Shown piece after piece: positions 1 through 11,670 of a DNA stretch of 64,000 nucleotides (position 1 is its first letter; the number at the start of each line of letters is the position of its first letter). The stretch spans positions 274,713,503 through 274,777,502 of the forward strand of contig NC_064622.1 of NCBI RefSeq assembly GCF_023898315.1, read 5' to 3'. The stretch comes from Schistocerca nitens. Taxonomy: Eukaryota > Arthropoda > Insecta > Orthoptera > Acrididae. The notes below the pieces were generated by a model. It saw only the letters and a program-made list of their open reading frames with translations, did not search any database and was not told the DNA's origin. Position numbers and translations under genes: made by a program.

Positions 1-1364
1 TCCAACCCCAGGCTCATATAGTAATCCTCACTCACATAAGACACTACTTTCACACTCTGCTTAAACTGAACTGCTTCCACTTGAAAATCTGTCACCACTG
101 ACCCCAGTGGTCTCAGATCATTATCACCCAACCCACCAACCTATAAGATGGTGGGTTCCATTGCCTCTGACCCATTGTGTGTCTATTGGCTACTGAAACA
201 TGCGCCCTGTGTCCATCAAAAACTACTTCTTCTTATCCTCTAAAACACCTAGTGCATCCTGCCTTTGCATATGTACTCACTGCACTCTTTAAGTCTAACA
301 GGAATGCCTTTTGGTGGACTTCACTTTGCTCTTGCATTTAACGGCTGCTTATTCCCTTCCTGCCTACCAGTATTACAGTCATTCCATTTCTGACATCCAT
401 GGCCTCCACCCCACCGACATGGAAATATCACCAACTTGGCCACATACCTTAAGAAGAAAAAAGTACATTTGCAATTATCAGCCCCAGCAATCGCTCACGC
501 ACCAAACGTTTGGTCCATAATTCTGACAGTACACAGTTATGACTATCTGAAGGTACAGCTTTTAAACTTTCATACACACATCTGTAGTTTGTCACTTGCT
601 CCACCCCAGTGCAGTCATCTAATACCCAAGTGTGAACTACTGGACAGAGGGCTGTGTAAAAGATTTGTGAACTACTGTTTTGACACTGGTAATGCTTTCT
701 TCACTGCAACAGAGTGCTTGGTTTCTAATCTACAGCTGGTATCTGAGACCTCTTTGCTTTGAACATTTTTATGCTGTGGTGCACAAACATTTTAAAGCTG
801 GCTCTGTTAAAGTTTACTACGTCTGGAGGAGAAGTGCTATTCTTTAATGAGATTGTATCATTAAACTGTAAAACAAAAATTATTAACTTAATTTCATACT
901 GATTCTTCAGTTGCTTAGATTTATTAATTTTGGTTTTGAGGCTTATATGTAGCTGCAGTTCATCAATACAATAACATAGTTAAAATAATAGTGAAGGTAT
1001 ATATGTGTGATGCTGACATGTTACAATTAATTTTTTTCACACAGAATAACAAGTGTTCTCAGACAAGATTTCAAAACACATTGGACAGGTGTGTCCATCT
1101 TCCCCTCCTCTTTCCTCACCTTCAACATCCTGTAAGTAGCAGGACTCTCGTTCTCACTCCACTATACAGTACTTTGTGCTTGGGCATTAGCCAGCTGCAG
1201 TGGGGCAGGGCGTACGACAAACAATCGTTGTACATGAAAGTTTCAAAGCTGTACTTTCAGAAAGCTAAAACTGCATATGGTCAGAATTAAGGGCCCAAAT
1301 TTTCATGCAGGATTGATTGGTGTGGCTGATATCTTTCAAGTGTAATTTTTTGTTCTAAAAATAT
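1..1364. other. No recognisable gene
   Basis: I see only short open frames with unremarkable composition and no motif I can assign. Nothing here matches the neighbouring repeat families. It is probably intergenic sequence or old, unrecognisable repeat. Confidence 0.5.
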
Positions 1365-2420
1365 AAAGTCAAGTTAGTGATGTTTCCCTGCGAAGTTGGT
1401 GGCACTGCCTCTGCATGTACCCTGTCCATCCACATCTGCAATATCCTACATTTGTGCAGAACACACTACACCTATCATGTAGACCCACTGACATACCAAT
1501 CTTCTCACATTCCATTGCCAAACCAATAGCAAAATGCAGATCCTGTGGAGTACCTGTGCGAAACTTTCTTAACATGTCAGGTGACAAGCCCCTCAGCAAA
1601 GCACCAAGTATTCTTTGCAGCAAGACTGTGTGTCATCATTTTCCCCCAGCTCATATGTATGCGCATTTACCTTCTGTATCCTATCAGCAAAATCCTCCAA
1701 GGTTTACATATGCCTCTTCGTAATAGTACTCAGTTGTTCCCAAATGAATCTTGCATTGTTCTGTTTCTGACACTTCTGCAGAAGCCCCTGCTTCAACTGC
1801 TCAGCCGGCCGCGGTGGTCTCGCGGTTAAGGCGCTCAGTCCGGAACCGCGCGACTGCTACGGTCGCAGGTTCGAATCCTGCCTCAGGCATGGATGTGTGT
1901 GATGTCCTTAGGTTAGTTAGGTTTAAGTAGTTCTAAGTTCTAGGGGACTGATGACCACAGATGTTAAGTCCCATAGTGCTCAGAGCCATTTTTTTCAACT
2001 GCTCAGACATCTCCACATTTCTCAATATCTCTGTACTTCTTAGAAAAGTTTAAGTTTTCACCTCTTCCACTACAGGTAATTTTGCCATCCATAACAAGTG
2101 ACTACTGAACTAACCACCCATAACCACTGATGTAGTCAGATTCTCCATGAACACTACCATATCTTCAGACCATCTTCCTGAAAAGGGAATGTTTAGGCTG
2201 GCAGCAGCTGGATCCACCCCATTCTCTGACATCTGAAGCATTGCTATTTGCCCATCTTTAAATGCAATTTGCTGCTGCAACTCTGTGTTATATGTCAACA
2301 GTGTGCTACATTTTCCATCAATAAGTGTACAACACCCGACTCCAAAACACCCTGTGTCCCTGACTCTGCTATTGTGAACCATTATCCCTCTTTCAAACAG
2401 AGTACACACAGTTACACAAC
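1365..2420 (-). pseudogene. Gypsy-type LTR retrotransposon gag fragment, interrupted by a SINE
   Basis: Read on the minus strand, the N-terminal part (about 2400-2110) has an 'FSGRWSEDMVVFMENL' stretch followed by 'VVMGG', typical of the start of Ty3/gypsy capsid proteins. After the SINE, 1790-1369 gives pieces reading 'LEDFADRI', 'LRGLSPDML' and 'DLHFAIGLAMECE', the usual gag order. Gag would form the particle that packages element RNA. Frameshifts and stops separate the pieces, and no protease, RT or LTR is attached, so this is a dead fragment. The clade is not determined. Confidence 0.6.
1805..1993 (+). repeat. tRNA-derived SINE (family A), copy 1
   Basis: A tRNA-like head with a box B (GGTTCGAATCC) is followed by a conserved body (GATGTCCTTAGGTTAGTTAG) and ends near CAGAGCCATTTTT. 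It is bounded by a 13-bp direct repeat TTCAACTGCTCAG at 1792-1804 and 1994-2006, which is a clean target-site duplication. The same family recurs at 12904, 22157 and 40650. Pol III transcription from the internal promoter and LINE-driven insertion are inferred from its structure. Confidence 0.95.
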
Positions 2421-2782
2421 TTACAGAATGAAAATTACCACCAAATCACATTTTATGTTTTATCATTAACCACCTTGATTCCCTACATTGCCTCACAACA
2501 TGGCCATATTGGTGACATGTAAAACACACTGCTGACACTGAGTCTATACATGGCGCAATATACCCAAGCAGATTGCACTATGAAAATCTAACATGTTCCA
2601 AGTACTGCTCCCCACTGTTCTCCTGAAGTTCAGAAACATCATCCAGTTCCTCTGGCCTAACCAAAGTAACATTCTCACTTAAAATCCTATGTCTGTCACA
2701 CACACAAAAATAACCAACAGTTCACCCATCACCCAACTGTGAAGACTCTGCAGACCACGTGCGAGACATCATACTACGTATC
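2421..2782. other. No recognisable gene
   Basis: This may be the leader side of the minus-strand gag fragment, but I see no LTR or primer-binding site in it. Confidence 0.4.
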
Positions 2783-2955
2783 TAAAAACAAAGATGATGT
2801 AACTTACCAAACGAAAGCGTTGGTATGTTGATAGAGACACTAATAAACACACACACAAAATTCAAGCTTTCGCAACCCACAGTTGCTTCATCAGGAAAGA
2901 GGGAAGGATGTGGGTTTTAAGGGAGAGACTTACCTTAGGGGGAAAAAGGGACAGG

Positions 2956-2972
2956 TATACTCTCTCTCTCTC

Positions 2973-3027
<55 letters not shown>
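2956..3027. repeat. Microsatellite (CT)n(CA)n(TA)n
   Basis: Uninterrupted CT then CA dinucleotides inside the Penelope-like copy. The same kind of tract sits at the corresponding position in the other copies, so it belongs to the element. Confidence 0.95.
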
Positions 3028-3028
<1 letters not shown>

Positions 3029-3164
3029 CCATCCGCACATATACAGAGACAAGCAGATATATGTAAAGGCAAAGAGTTTGGGCAGAGATGTCAGTCGAGA
3101 CGGAAGTACAGGGGCAAAGATGTTGTTGAATGACAGGTGAGGTATGAGCGGCGGCAACTTGAAA

Positions 3165-3709
3165 TTAGCAGAGGTTGAGGCCTGGTGGGTAATGGGAAGA
3201 GAGGATATATTGAAGGGCAAGTTCCCATCTCCGGAGTTCTGATACGTTGGTGTTAGTGGGAAGTATCCAGATAACCCGGACAGTGTAACACTGTGCCAAG
3301 ATGTGCTGGCCGTGCACCAAGGCATGTTTAGCCACAGGGTGATCCTCATTACCAACGAACACTGTCTGCCTGTGTCCGTTCATGTGAATGGAAAGTTTGT
3401 TGCTGGTCATTCCCACATAGAAAGCTTCACAGTGTAGGCAGGTCAGTTGGTAAATCATGTGGGTGCTTTCACACTGGCTCTGCCTTTGATCGCGTACACC
3501 TTCCAGATTACAGCACTGGAGTAGGTGGTGGTGGGAGGGTGCATAGGACAGGTTTTACACAGGGGGCGGTTACAAGGGTAGGAGGCAGAGGGTAGGGAAG
3601 GTGGTTTGGGTATTTCATAGGGATGAACCCTCTCCTTCCCTCTTTCCTGATGAAGCAACCGTGGGTTGCGAAAGCCTGAATTTTGTGTGTCTGTTAGTGT
3701 CTCTATCAA
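3165..3709 (-). pseudogene. GIY-YIG endonuclease domain of a Penelope-like element (broken)
   Basis: Minus-strand translation shows a cysteine cluster 'CNRPLCKTC' (about 3590-3560), then a frame change, then 'VIYQLTCLHCEAFYVGMT' and 'HMNGHRQTVF', which are the GIY-YIG-type core strands and downstream Arg/His helix. 'WILPTNTNVSELRRWE' follows. In Penelope-like elements this domain nicks the target so that the linked reverse transcriptase can prime. No RT domain is left here. The cysteine cluster and the core are in different frames, so it cannot make the whole domain. The 59.2-kb copy has the same order of motifs. Confidence 0.65.
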
Positions 3710-3800
3710 CCTACCAATGCTTTCGTTTGGTAAGTTACATCATCTTTGTTTTTAGATATATTTTTCCCACTTGGAATGTTTCTCTCTATTATATTCACAT

Positions 3801-5100
3801 CATACTATGTGGATGATGAACTATCAGCTGCCCACTGACCTCTTCTGACTCCAACTATAGCTTACCATTGGGGTGGTGTGGTGGCTGTAGTGCAGAATGG
3901 CTGGTGGCAGAAAGTTGAAGTGGGATTCCAGGCCAGTGGCGGGTCAGAGAAATTTGGCTATTAAAACAGACACACACTCGAACACCTGCACTAGGCTGGG
4001 ATGGAGTAGTGACCAACTCCCTACTGCATGTGCCAAAGGCCATGTGACCGGACAGTGATAGACAACATCCAGCTGGTTGGCTGCAATGCACATGCCCAGG
4101 ATCGCTGACAATTGTGCTCAGTGTGCAGTATGTGACTTGGTTGCGTGAGCTGCACCCTGCGTCAGTCGCATTCCGGAGTTTTGCAGCGGTAGCCAACTCC
4201 ATGGTGGACGTGACCAATGAGATGTGGTTCAGTGCCACCTACACCACGATGGCAGAAGATGGATGCTAAGCCCAGGATACGACCCACTGTCCCACCGTGG
4301 ACAGGAGCCAGGCTTGCCGATGTACAAGCCTGGGATGACCGTGCTGCTCTGTGGCAGTAACTCCAGGAGGAGGACTCAGTGCGGGAGCCAGGTAACGCGA
4401 CAGAGACCTTAACTCATGATGGCTGCTGGTGACTCAATTGTCATCCTCTCTCTGGAGTAAGCCCCCATACTCTGGTAGAATTGCTAGGCTGTGAATGAAC
4501 CTGCTATCAAAATGCCAAAATTTATACAAGAAAGCAGCACACCTCTTATGCCAATGCAGTGCTTCTAGTCGCACTCTTGACCACACTACCACAACCCAAT
4601 GGTAGAGAAATCCCTTGCATGTACTGCAAGAACTGTATGTTATATCTGTGCTGCCATATTTGGCCAAGCCAAGCCTGGCCCATCTCACAATACATCAACA
4701 GTTCTGTTACTGTAATCAGAATGCCAACAGACCATACTCGTTAGCTACCAGTGGCTGCTGCAATTCTTTAACACAGTATTCTCACAGCTTTGCCCATTAC
4801 ATAGTAGTGGCAGTGAGCAATGAAGAGAGTGCAAAAAACCAAGGCTGACTGTGGTTGTCAAACATCAATATTCTCTCCCCTGTGCTGCCAGGTTTGCTAA
4901 ACTGGGATCCTGTCTGATATCTCTCTGCCTTATGGCACCCTATGAATCAGCTTTAATTTCCTGCATAATTAACCTTAGATGTTTATTTAATCATAATTAC
5001 CATTATTAAAGTAGCTATTAGAAAAAAAAGGATAAATGAGGAATTTACAACACTATTCAAATAAGACTCATATTGAGATACAAATAAATCAAAATTTTCA
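3801..5100. other. No recognisable gene
   Basis: A minus-strand frame of 127 codons (4238-3855) and another of 84 codons (4688-4434) are present, but neither shows a motif or a start context that I can defend. I see no repeat structure. Confidence 0.4.
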
Positions 5101-5137
5101 GTTATCTATATAGGGAAGTTGACTGTAGAATTACGGA

Positions 5138-5470
5138 ATGCATTTTATGGCCACATATTATGACCATTTTAGAGACCGAAAATCTCTGTATGACCAACAT
5201 TACCAGTCTTGTGAATCTCAGCTCACCCTGGTCATCCATGAGATGCACAAGGCAGTACAGAATGGTGTCCAGCTTGACTTTCAGAAGGTATTTAATGAGC
5301 TTCTGCATTGTCACAAAATACAAGTTTATTGAATATTGGAGTAGCTATGTGACTGGATTTACAACTTCCTACCAGACAGTACTCAGTACACTGTCCTTCT
5401 TGGGTCAAAATTGTCAGATTTGTAATAGTAACTCTGGGAATATTGCAAGGGCGTGTTATTTCATTTCATT
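5138..5470 (+). pseudogene. LINE reverse transcriptase fragment
   Basis: Translation shows 'SCESQLTLVIHEMHKAVQNG', then 'LDFQKVFNELLH', corresponding to the RT palm segment around the first catalytic Asp (usual form 'LDFxKAFDxVxH'). Then come 'YWSSYVTGF' and 'SGN', with frame changes. The fragment stops before the DD box. It could belong to the same LINE as the fragment at 6780, with later insertions between them. Confidence 0.55.
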
Positions 5471-6014
5471 TTTAGTTGCCCTACATATACATATAGATGT
5501 AGATGTGTTTGTATTACATGACACAGGATATATTAATATTACTAAGTAACAACACTTGATTTATGAAAGTATGGGTATTTTTGTAGTTTTAGAATGCATG
5601 AGATAGAATTTTATAAAGTTCATCAATCAACTATATAAAGCTATTCTGTGGCAGAATAACTATGAGTTGATTTACCAGAATTTAGGCAATGTTGGTTGAG
5701 CATGCGGTCCTAAGGTATAGAGCACAATTAATTGTCAATGAGATTACATATGTACATAAGTAAAAATAAGCACATTTAACAAATTATTACAGCTATGAAA
5801 ATTATGGGACTGTGATGGAATAGTCCAAAAATAATTTAACAATAAAGTGTTAGAGAATATCATAAATTACTGTTAGACCTCCAGGCATTCTGAATGGCAT
5901 AAAAACTGTTTTAAATGAGATTTAAGTGAATAGTATCGGGAGCTGTTTTACAGTTGATCATGAATATACATGATCATAACAAGTTGTTCATAAATAGATG
6001 TCAAGTTAGTCCCA
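5471..6014. other. No recognisable gene
   Basis: AT-rich sequence without motifs, between the LINE fragment and the mariner relic. Confidence 0.4.
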
Positions 6015-6395
6015 CAGCTCATGAGTCAAGACCAGAAAGACCTTCACTTTGCACTCTGTGAAGGTCTTCCAGATCACACAAATGAGAATGTGATGTTCCT
6101 TAAGAGAATCAAAACTGGTGATGAGGCATGGGTCTATGGTTATAATGTTGAGACATTGAAAGGACGAAGATTTGCAACAACAGATGACATAAAAGAAAAT
6201 TCGCAGATGGCACTCTGAGCGATGCAGCAAGAGGCATACCGAGACTGCTTCCAGAAATGGAAACGGCATTGGGAGAAGTGTATCAACTGTGGAGGAGAGG
6301 ATTTCGAAGGAAATCATGCGGAATAAGTAAAAGGTAAGCGCAGAAAAATTTTGTGGACAAAGTTCCGGAATTTTTTGAACAGACCTCATATAATA
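6015..6395 (+). pseudogene. Mariner transposase relic with internal deletion
   Basis: Translation gives 'FLKRIKTGDEAWVYGYNVET', the mariner block around the first catalytic Asp (usual 'ITGDExWVYGYDPET'). It runs directly into 'LKGRRFATTDDIKEN' and then, out of frame, 'DCFQKWKRHWEKCI', which belong to the C-terminus. The segment with the second and third catalytic Asp is deleted. The right end 'GAACAGACCTCATAT' resembles a mariner inverted repeat; the left end is missing. Confidence 0.75.
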
Positions 6396-6779
6396 ATGAT
6401 CTGCTCTTTTGGAACAATGAAAGTACAAAACATGTCAGCTATCCTTCACTCAGACACTCCATTAATACAACTGCCTCTTCTGGACTGACTATTATGAAAA
6501 TAAGATGGCGAAACAGTTGACTTTAAAATCCATTGTTTTCTTCCTCTCTCATGTGTTTTACACTATTGGCTTTGGTTAACAAGAATAAGATGATAGCTCA
6601 AGAATATGAAATTAAAAATTATGCAGTATGGTATAAAAAAGTAAAATTATTAATGTAAACCAAAAAAGTATGGACTTGAAGGTGTCCTGTCATACTCATG
6701 TGGTGACATGAGACAGCTCTAGAAAAGTAGGGACAATCCCAACAAAATCTGGAGAGGTGGCAACACTAGTCACAAACAT

Positions 6780-6995
6780 AAAATGTCAGGGTGTAGAAAA
6801 CTTAAGATGAAACAACCATATAAAACTAGGTGTAGAAAAGTTAGCTGCCAGACAGATTCATTTATAGAATACTATGGAAAGTGATTCATCTATAAAAGAG
6901 ATGGCCTACAAAACACTCATTCAACTGATTCTTGTGTATTATTCATTAGTCTGGGACCCTTACCTTGTAGGATTAATAGAAATGTACGTCCAGGT
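6780..6995 (+). pseudogene. LINE RT C-terminal fragment
   Basis: Broken translation shows 'KEMAYKTLIQLILVYYSLVW' and 'DPYLVGLIE', closely paralleling the thumb region of the well-preserved LINE at 51.7 kb ('LVRALLEYCCAVWDPYQVGL'). It is truncated at both ends. Confidence 0.6.
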
Positions 6996-7271
6996 CCAGT
7001 GGACCTATTATGTTCCTTTTTTTCTTTTAATGTGATTGAGGTCACTGAACTATACCTTATGTTACTGTTTGTTTGTAAGTTAACAAAGCCAATGAAGGTG
7101 TGGCTTGTATCTCCTCATTGTTATATTGTCTATCGCATGAACCACACCAACTGCTGACCGACCAATTTTGAGTGCAGCCTGCACATATCCCAACTAAATT
7201 TGTTCAGTGATTAAAGTGCAGCCTTGTTCCTATCACTGGCTGTGAATTGCTTGTAGTAAGTTAATTGGGTT

Positions 7272-7797
7272 ATGTTTGATGTGATGCCTTTTGTTTTAAA
7301 ACAGAAACAAAAACTGGAATTTACACTGGCTGCTTTAAAGTCAACAGGGCCAAGAAAAGCCAAGAGAAAGCTGAGGGCACAGAAGTGGCTAACACAAAGA
7401 AGGAAGTTTACCCATGCTATGTTTTGTATGGGGCTGGGCGCTGATGATTTTAGTAATTAACTAATTTTCCAATGTAGTGTCGACTGAAATAAAGCTTGCA
7501 CTCAGCGGCTGAACTTCCCCAGATGGGGACTCCCAGCCAACAATGCCGTACGATAATTTTTTTTTTTATTTTTATGGATGAAACATGTTTTTCAGAGCTG
7601 GTGAACATCATGAAACAATTCTTAATGAAAAAGAAAACAATCATGACGGAGGCTGTTAGTTACATTATGATTTCTAGCCACTGGCAGAAGTTACGAGAAC
7701 CTCAAATTCAGTGCTGTTGTATGTACACAATCATTACCAAAGATGAATCCTGAAACCTGCACCATGACTTATAGTTGCCTGAGGAAATACAACATGG
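7272..7797 (+). pseudogene. PIF/Harbinger transposase, 5' exon
   Basis: The frame starts near 7272 and reads 'AQKWLTQRRKFTHAMF', then (after a ~100-bp insertion) 'MDETCFSELVNIMK' and 'MTEAVS', the N-terminal region of PIF/Harbinger DDE nucleases. Further on, 'ETCTMTYSCLRKYNM' ends exactly at a GTAAAG donor at 7798, and the next matching piece begins after an acceptor at 8485, so the gene once had an intron. Internal stops make this copy dead. The DDE core continues past the gypsy insertion, at 13.5 kb. Confidence 0.7.
7460..7565 (+). repeat. Short insertion with a T tract inside the Harbinger exon
   Basis: Harbinger homology stops at 'DDFSN' (about 7457) and resumes at 'WMDETCF' (about 7572). 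The intervening ~100 bp contain 'CGGCTGAACTTCCCCAGATG' and end in a run of T. I infer a small dispersed retrosequence but cannot name its family. Confidence 0.45.
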
Positions 7798-8485
7798 TAA
7801 AGCAAAACAAGTGAATCAGCTGATATTCAAGTAAACTTTATTAATTAGGTAACCTTAAAATAGAACAAAACAAATTATTTTACAAAGTTTATCACTGAAA
7901 AGAAAAACAAACACTCCTTCACTTTTAAAAAATAAAAGTTTCGCAGACTACATTCCCCATTCTCACTCTCCATTATATAGATTTCAACAGGAGTGGAGGC
8001 AGTGAGGGAGGGAGAGGGAAATGGTTTTATGTTGGCGGAAGAGGAGAGCAAGTTATGTGAAACAGGGAATGGGGATGGGATATGTGTAACAGGGGATGGG
8101 TGTGGGACTGAGACAACAGGTGTTTGTATCATAGGAAGAGAATTTACTTGAGTTGAAAGAGTTATTTTGGATTGTTGGGAGAGAAGACCTAAATTTCCAT
8201 ACCTAATAATGTCAGGCATGAGTTTTTCAACTATTGCCTGTTATTGAGGCTGCAGCTCCTTCAACTGCTCACTATATGTGGTACCTAATCCATCTCACTG
8301 GTCTGGTTTTGACACAATTAGCTTTTTTGTCAAATCAGTTCTTGTCAATCTTTCTGCCACCCTGTGCACTTACTTACTTACAGGTCTCATTTACTGAAAA
8401 TATGAAAATAATATAAAATAATGTAAAGAAATGCATCTTAAACACATGATTTTAATGTAAGTAAACATCTTTTTTTTTTTTTTCA
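7798..8485 (+). other. Intron of the Harbinger gene
   Basis: Bounded by GTAAAG at 7798 and a long T tract plus CAG ending at 8485; joining the flanks puts 'KYNM' next to 'MPSSAADWEVIA', as expected for the family. An antisense frame of 114 codons (8219-7875), rich in Pro and Ser, lies inside. Harbinger elements usually carry a second protein (SANT/MADF type), but I cannot show that this frame is one. Confidence 0.5.
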
Positions 8486-8556
8486 GATGCCATCATCTGC
8501 AGCTGATTGGGAAGTTATTGCAGTAAGTTTTGAAGAGAAATGGAGTTTCAGTTAAT
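8486..8556 (+). pseudogene. PIF/Harbinger transposase, second exon (cut by gypsy insertion)
   Basis: It reads 'MPSSAADWEVIAVSFEEKWSF', the segment that in PIF/Harbinger nucleases directly precedes the first catalytic block. The frame is cut here by the gypsy element; the next Harbinger motifs appear at about 13.52 kb. Confidence 0.65.
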
Positions 8557-8895
8557 GTGTGAGTGCCATGGATGGCAAAAATGATCAGTCACTACTATGC
8601 ACCAATGCCATACTACCAAAGTAGCATGGCGGGTGGCCTACCGCTTGACCCCTGCAGAAGGCCAGTGGCTGCAGGTGAGCATTTGACAAAGTTCAACGGC
8701 CAGTACCAGATGGCCCCTTCAGCAAGGAGGTCACACTACAAGACCATGTGTGCACCAGTGACTTCATTGGTGGTGAATGCTGCACTGGATTATGCTTCCA
8801 CAAACACATCATGCCACCAACAGGAATCCTGTATGATCTGCCACCAGCATATTTAGGGCTGCATTGGTGGCTCTGCAAGCAGCTTCATTGCAGTT

Positions 8896-8982
8896 AAACA
8901 TTCAGAACTGAAACTTATGATTAAAATGTGTTTTGTTTTGGATACTCATGTGTTCTTGTTGGAGTGTGCCCACTGTGGGACA
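8896..8982 (+). repeat. Left LTR, 3' end of gypsy element
   Basis: It matches 12837-12903 plus 13117-13136 apart from scattered substitutions, from AAACATTCAGAACTGAAA to the terminal GTGGGACA. The true start of this LTR is probably near 8557 but cannot be confirmed, because the right copy lacks the corresponding part. Confidence 0.65.
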
Positions 8983-9019
8983 CTTCAGTTAGCGATTAGG
9001 ACTAAACAGAACTCTGTGC

Positions 9020-9990
9020 AACTGTTCCAGGCAGTGAAATTGTACATTGCCTTTTACTGCCATAGCTATAGCCTCCAATCCAGTGGAATTGACTCACTGT
9101 GTGATCATTCTTCTCCAAAGGATGCAACACAATTGAATTTTTGTTTGAACAGTTGGCAACTATCACACAGTTGGTGCCGGAGTTTGCTGGACATCTCACC
9201 CAGATTGACATATCTGTCTACAACATCCGGCCGATGCCACCACTCTTCCAATAGTCCAGCAGAAAGGTAGATCCATGGTACTGCTATATCACAAGGATGG
9301 AAAAACATTTCCTGGTACACAATATCTTAGGTGATACGCAGCAATGTGTTTTCCACCTTGCTAACACAGCCCATCTGGGTACCAACTCAGCCAACAACTA
9401 CACCCCAAGGGGGAACCTCATGCCCTCCCTTATGCTATGCTGAAGTCTAGGTTGCTTGGCTATATTGATTCACTAGTTCACATGGAGGCATGCCACAATT
9501 TTTTTAGCTGTCACAAACTTTCCTCTGAATGGATTGCATGACTCCAAGGTCTATGAGGCAACTGTTACTTCCACTATGTCAAATCACAGTGTAAACAGTC
9601 CTACTCATCATCGTTGGTACAAGACATGGTGTTAGTCCATTCCCCTGATATGGCTTTGTGCCTTGATCTTCTGAAGCTGAAAGATCCCTCCTTGGAGGCA
9701 TGTTTACTCATCATATGTGCCTTCCAGCAGTCTCTTCTATCGTCAGCATCACTGCAGGACTCCTTATGGTTCTTGCATCGCACCCCAGTTGGGATCCACC
9801 CATACCAGCCAAACTCCAACACAAGCCGGCTCGAGATCATCAAGGCTAATGTCATTTTCGGCCCCTCACTTCTTGTTCACAACACTTTATTAGACACCAA
9901 CAACACTTTCGCAAAGCAAACTGCAATATATGTGGTAAAAACAGGCATACGGCAAAATTGTGCCATTCTTCAGTAGCCATTAATATCATC
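9020..9990 (+). pseudogene. Gypsy gag with zinc knuckle
   Basis: A broken frame reads 'EQLATITQLVPEFAGHL' (about 9150) and then 'YITRMEKHFLVHNI', gag-type segments. At about 9928-9970 is 'CNICGKNRHTAKLC', a CX2CX4HX4C nucleic-acid-binding knuckle with all four ligands present. The protein would coat element RNA. Frame changes occur on either side of the knuckle. Confidence 0.6.
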
Positions 9991-10084
9991 TGGACATACA
10001 TGAAGCCCTCCGATTCGGGTATAGTGGACACAGACTTATTTTCCCCAGATGTTGCTTTTCTCCAATCCATGTCTGTTTCCATTC

Positions 10085-11000
10085 ATATGGATGATGTCTC
10101 AGTCAATCTTCAGATCAACACCAGATAATCTACTACTATTATTGATTGAACGGAATGCGGCCCCATGCCCCTCAACATTCTGGCACTCCATTAAGAAGTT
10201 TTAGCAATGACTTGATCTCTGTCAAGGGGGCTTTCAAGCCCTCATTGAAATATGGCTCCATGTCCTTCACAGCCCACATATTGATTGTTGTGGCACCAGG
10301 TGTCACCAATCTGTTGGGACTGGACCTTTCTGATGTCCTAGGGCTGAAAATTAATGAACCAGAATCACTGTCAGTGCCCCCCACAAGGGTTCATATGAGG
10401 CTGAATTTTTGTCCCAATATGAAGCTGTTTTTTCATCGCCGTCCTTGGGTGTCTCTGACTTCGAGGCTCATGCATCTCTCCTTCCTTTGGCTGTGCCCAA
10501 ATTTTGTAAAGCCCAAACCACCCTTGCACACTTCAGGATAAATTATGCACAGAATTACAATGTCTGCAGGATGATGGGGTGCTGACACCAGTGTCTAAAG
10601 CTGCTAGGCAATGCCCATCTTCGTCTTTGAGAAGCCCAATTGGGCAGTGCGTATTTGACTCATATCCTATCCCCAAACTGGAAGACATTTTTGCTAAGCT
10701 GGGTGGGGGCAACGTGTTCTCCAAGACTAACTTAAAACACACCTACTTCCAGTTACCATTGGATGCTGAATCCTGTTACATACTGGTCATCGACACACAT
10801 TTTGGACTTTACCAATGTAATAGACTTCCCTTCAGCATTGCTAGTGCTCCAGCTATTTCTCAAAGACATTTGGAACATTTGATATGAAGTATCACAGGCA
10901 CCACCAATTATCTTGATGACATACTTGTAGCAGGTCACTCCACTGAAGATTTAGCCAAGAACTTGGACACACTTTTTGCAGTGTCTAACTTTGTGCAGGT
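10085..11000 (+). pseudogene. Gypsy protease end and reverse transcriptase
   Basis: 'APGVTNLLGLDLSDVLGL' at about 10.3 kb is the typical end of a gypsy protease. RT blocks follow: 'YPIPKLEDIFAKLGGGNVFS', 'LPFSIASAPAISQRHLEHLI', and 'TNYLDDILV' at about 10.91 kb, the YxDD active site with both Asp retained. The 'SKTNL' block has Asn where the first catalytic Asp (SKxDL) is usual. Stops at several points make it non-functional. Confidence 0.75.
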
Positions 11001-11039
11001 CCATTGTAACAAGGAAAGGTGTGACTTTTTGAGTGACAA

Positions 11040-11670
11040 GTTGACTACTTAGGCCACATATCCAGTGCATCCGGAAGTTAACTCATACCCCAGTATGTCA
11101 ATGTTATTCGACATTTTTCCATGCCAGAAAACAGATCTCAATTCAAAACCATCTTAGGACAAATGAACTACTACTGCCGTTTTCTTCCCCATGCAGCAGC
11201 CTTGGCAGAACCACTTCATTATCTCTTTCATAAAAATGTACACCAGAAATGGACACCCCAGTGTGACAAGGCATTTCATGATCTCTGACAGGCCCTTTTC
11301 CACCACACCTTCTTACCATCTACGATCCTTCAAAGCCTCAGATTCTTGCTGCCAATGCATCAGACTATGGCATAGAGGATGTACTCTCACATGTGATCAA
11401 CTGATTGGAGAGGCCGATTGCTTTTGTGTCAAAAATTTTATCTTTGGCTCAATGGAACTACAGCAAAGTCAAGAAGGAAGCAGTGACATCTTTGATATGA
11501 AAAAGTTTCACAATTATGTGTATGGGCGGCAATTTACACTCCTCATGGACCATAAACTGCTCCTATCCTTACTGAAGTCCACTGCATCCCTCCCCACCAC
11601 AACGGCTTTTCAGGTCCAGTGCTGGGCTCTGTTTGTTTCTCCATAATACACTTTCAACGTCCAGTTTTGG
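11040..11670 (+). pseudogene. Gypsy RT connection and RNase H region
   Basis: Pieces in different frames read 'LGQMNYYCRFLPHAA' (RT thumb/connection) and 'YGRQFTLLMDHKLLLSLL' (RNase H, usual 'FTLxTDHKPL', here with M for T). Frameshifts are frequent. Confidence 0.6.

Larger units (their letters stand above)
2783..3800 (-). mobile_element. Penelope-like retroelement copy with inverted ends
   Basis: The two ends are inverted copies of each other, about 125 bp each (2783-2910 and 3640-3765), carrying 'AAAGATGATGTAACTTACCAAACGAAAGC'-type sequence in opposite orientation (quoted part by part: AAAGATGATGTAACTTACC, then AAACGAAAGC). Between them lies a (CT)n(CA)n tract and a minus-strand GIY-YIG reading frame. 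Penelope-like elements are known for GIY-YIG endonucleases and irregular inverted or tandem terminal repeats. Related copies are at 26.4, 42.3 and 58.8 kb. Each end carries a hammerhead-like core (see findings). Confidence 0.65.

Noticed and set aside
7875-8219. Antisense 114-codon frame as an accessory Harbinger protein (SANT/MADF)
   Set aside because: Position is suggestive but I see no Trp-containing SANT or MADF signature in the frame itself; left as part of the intron.
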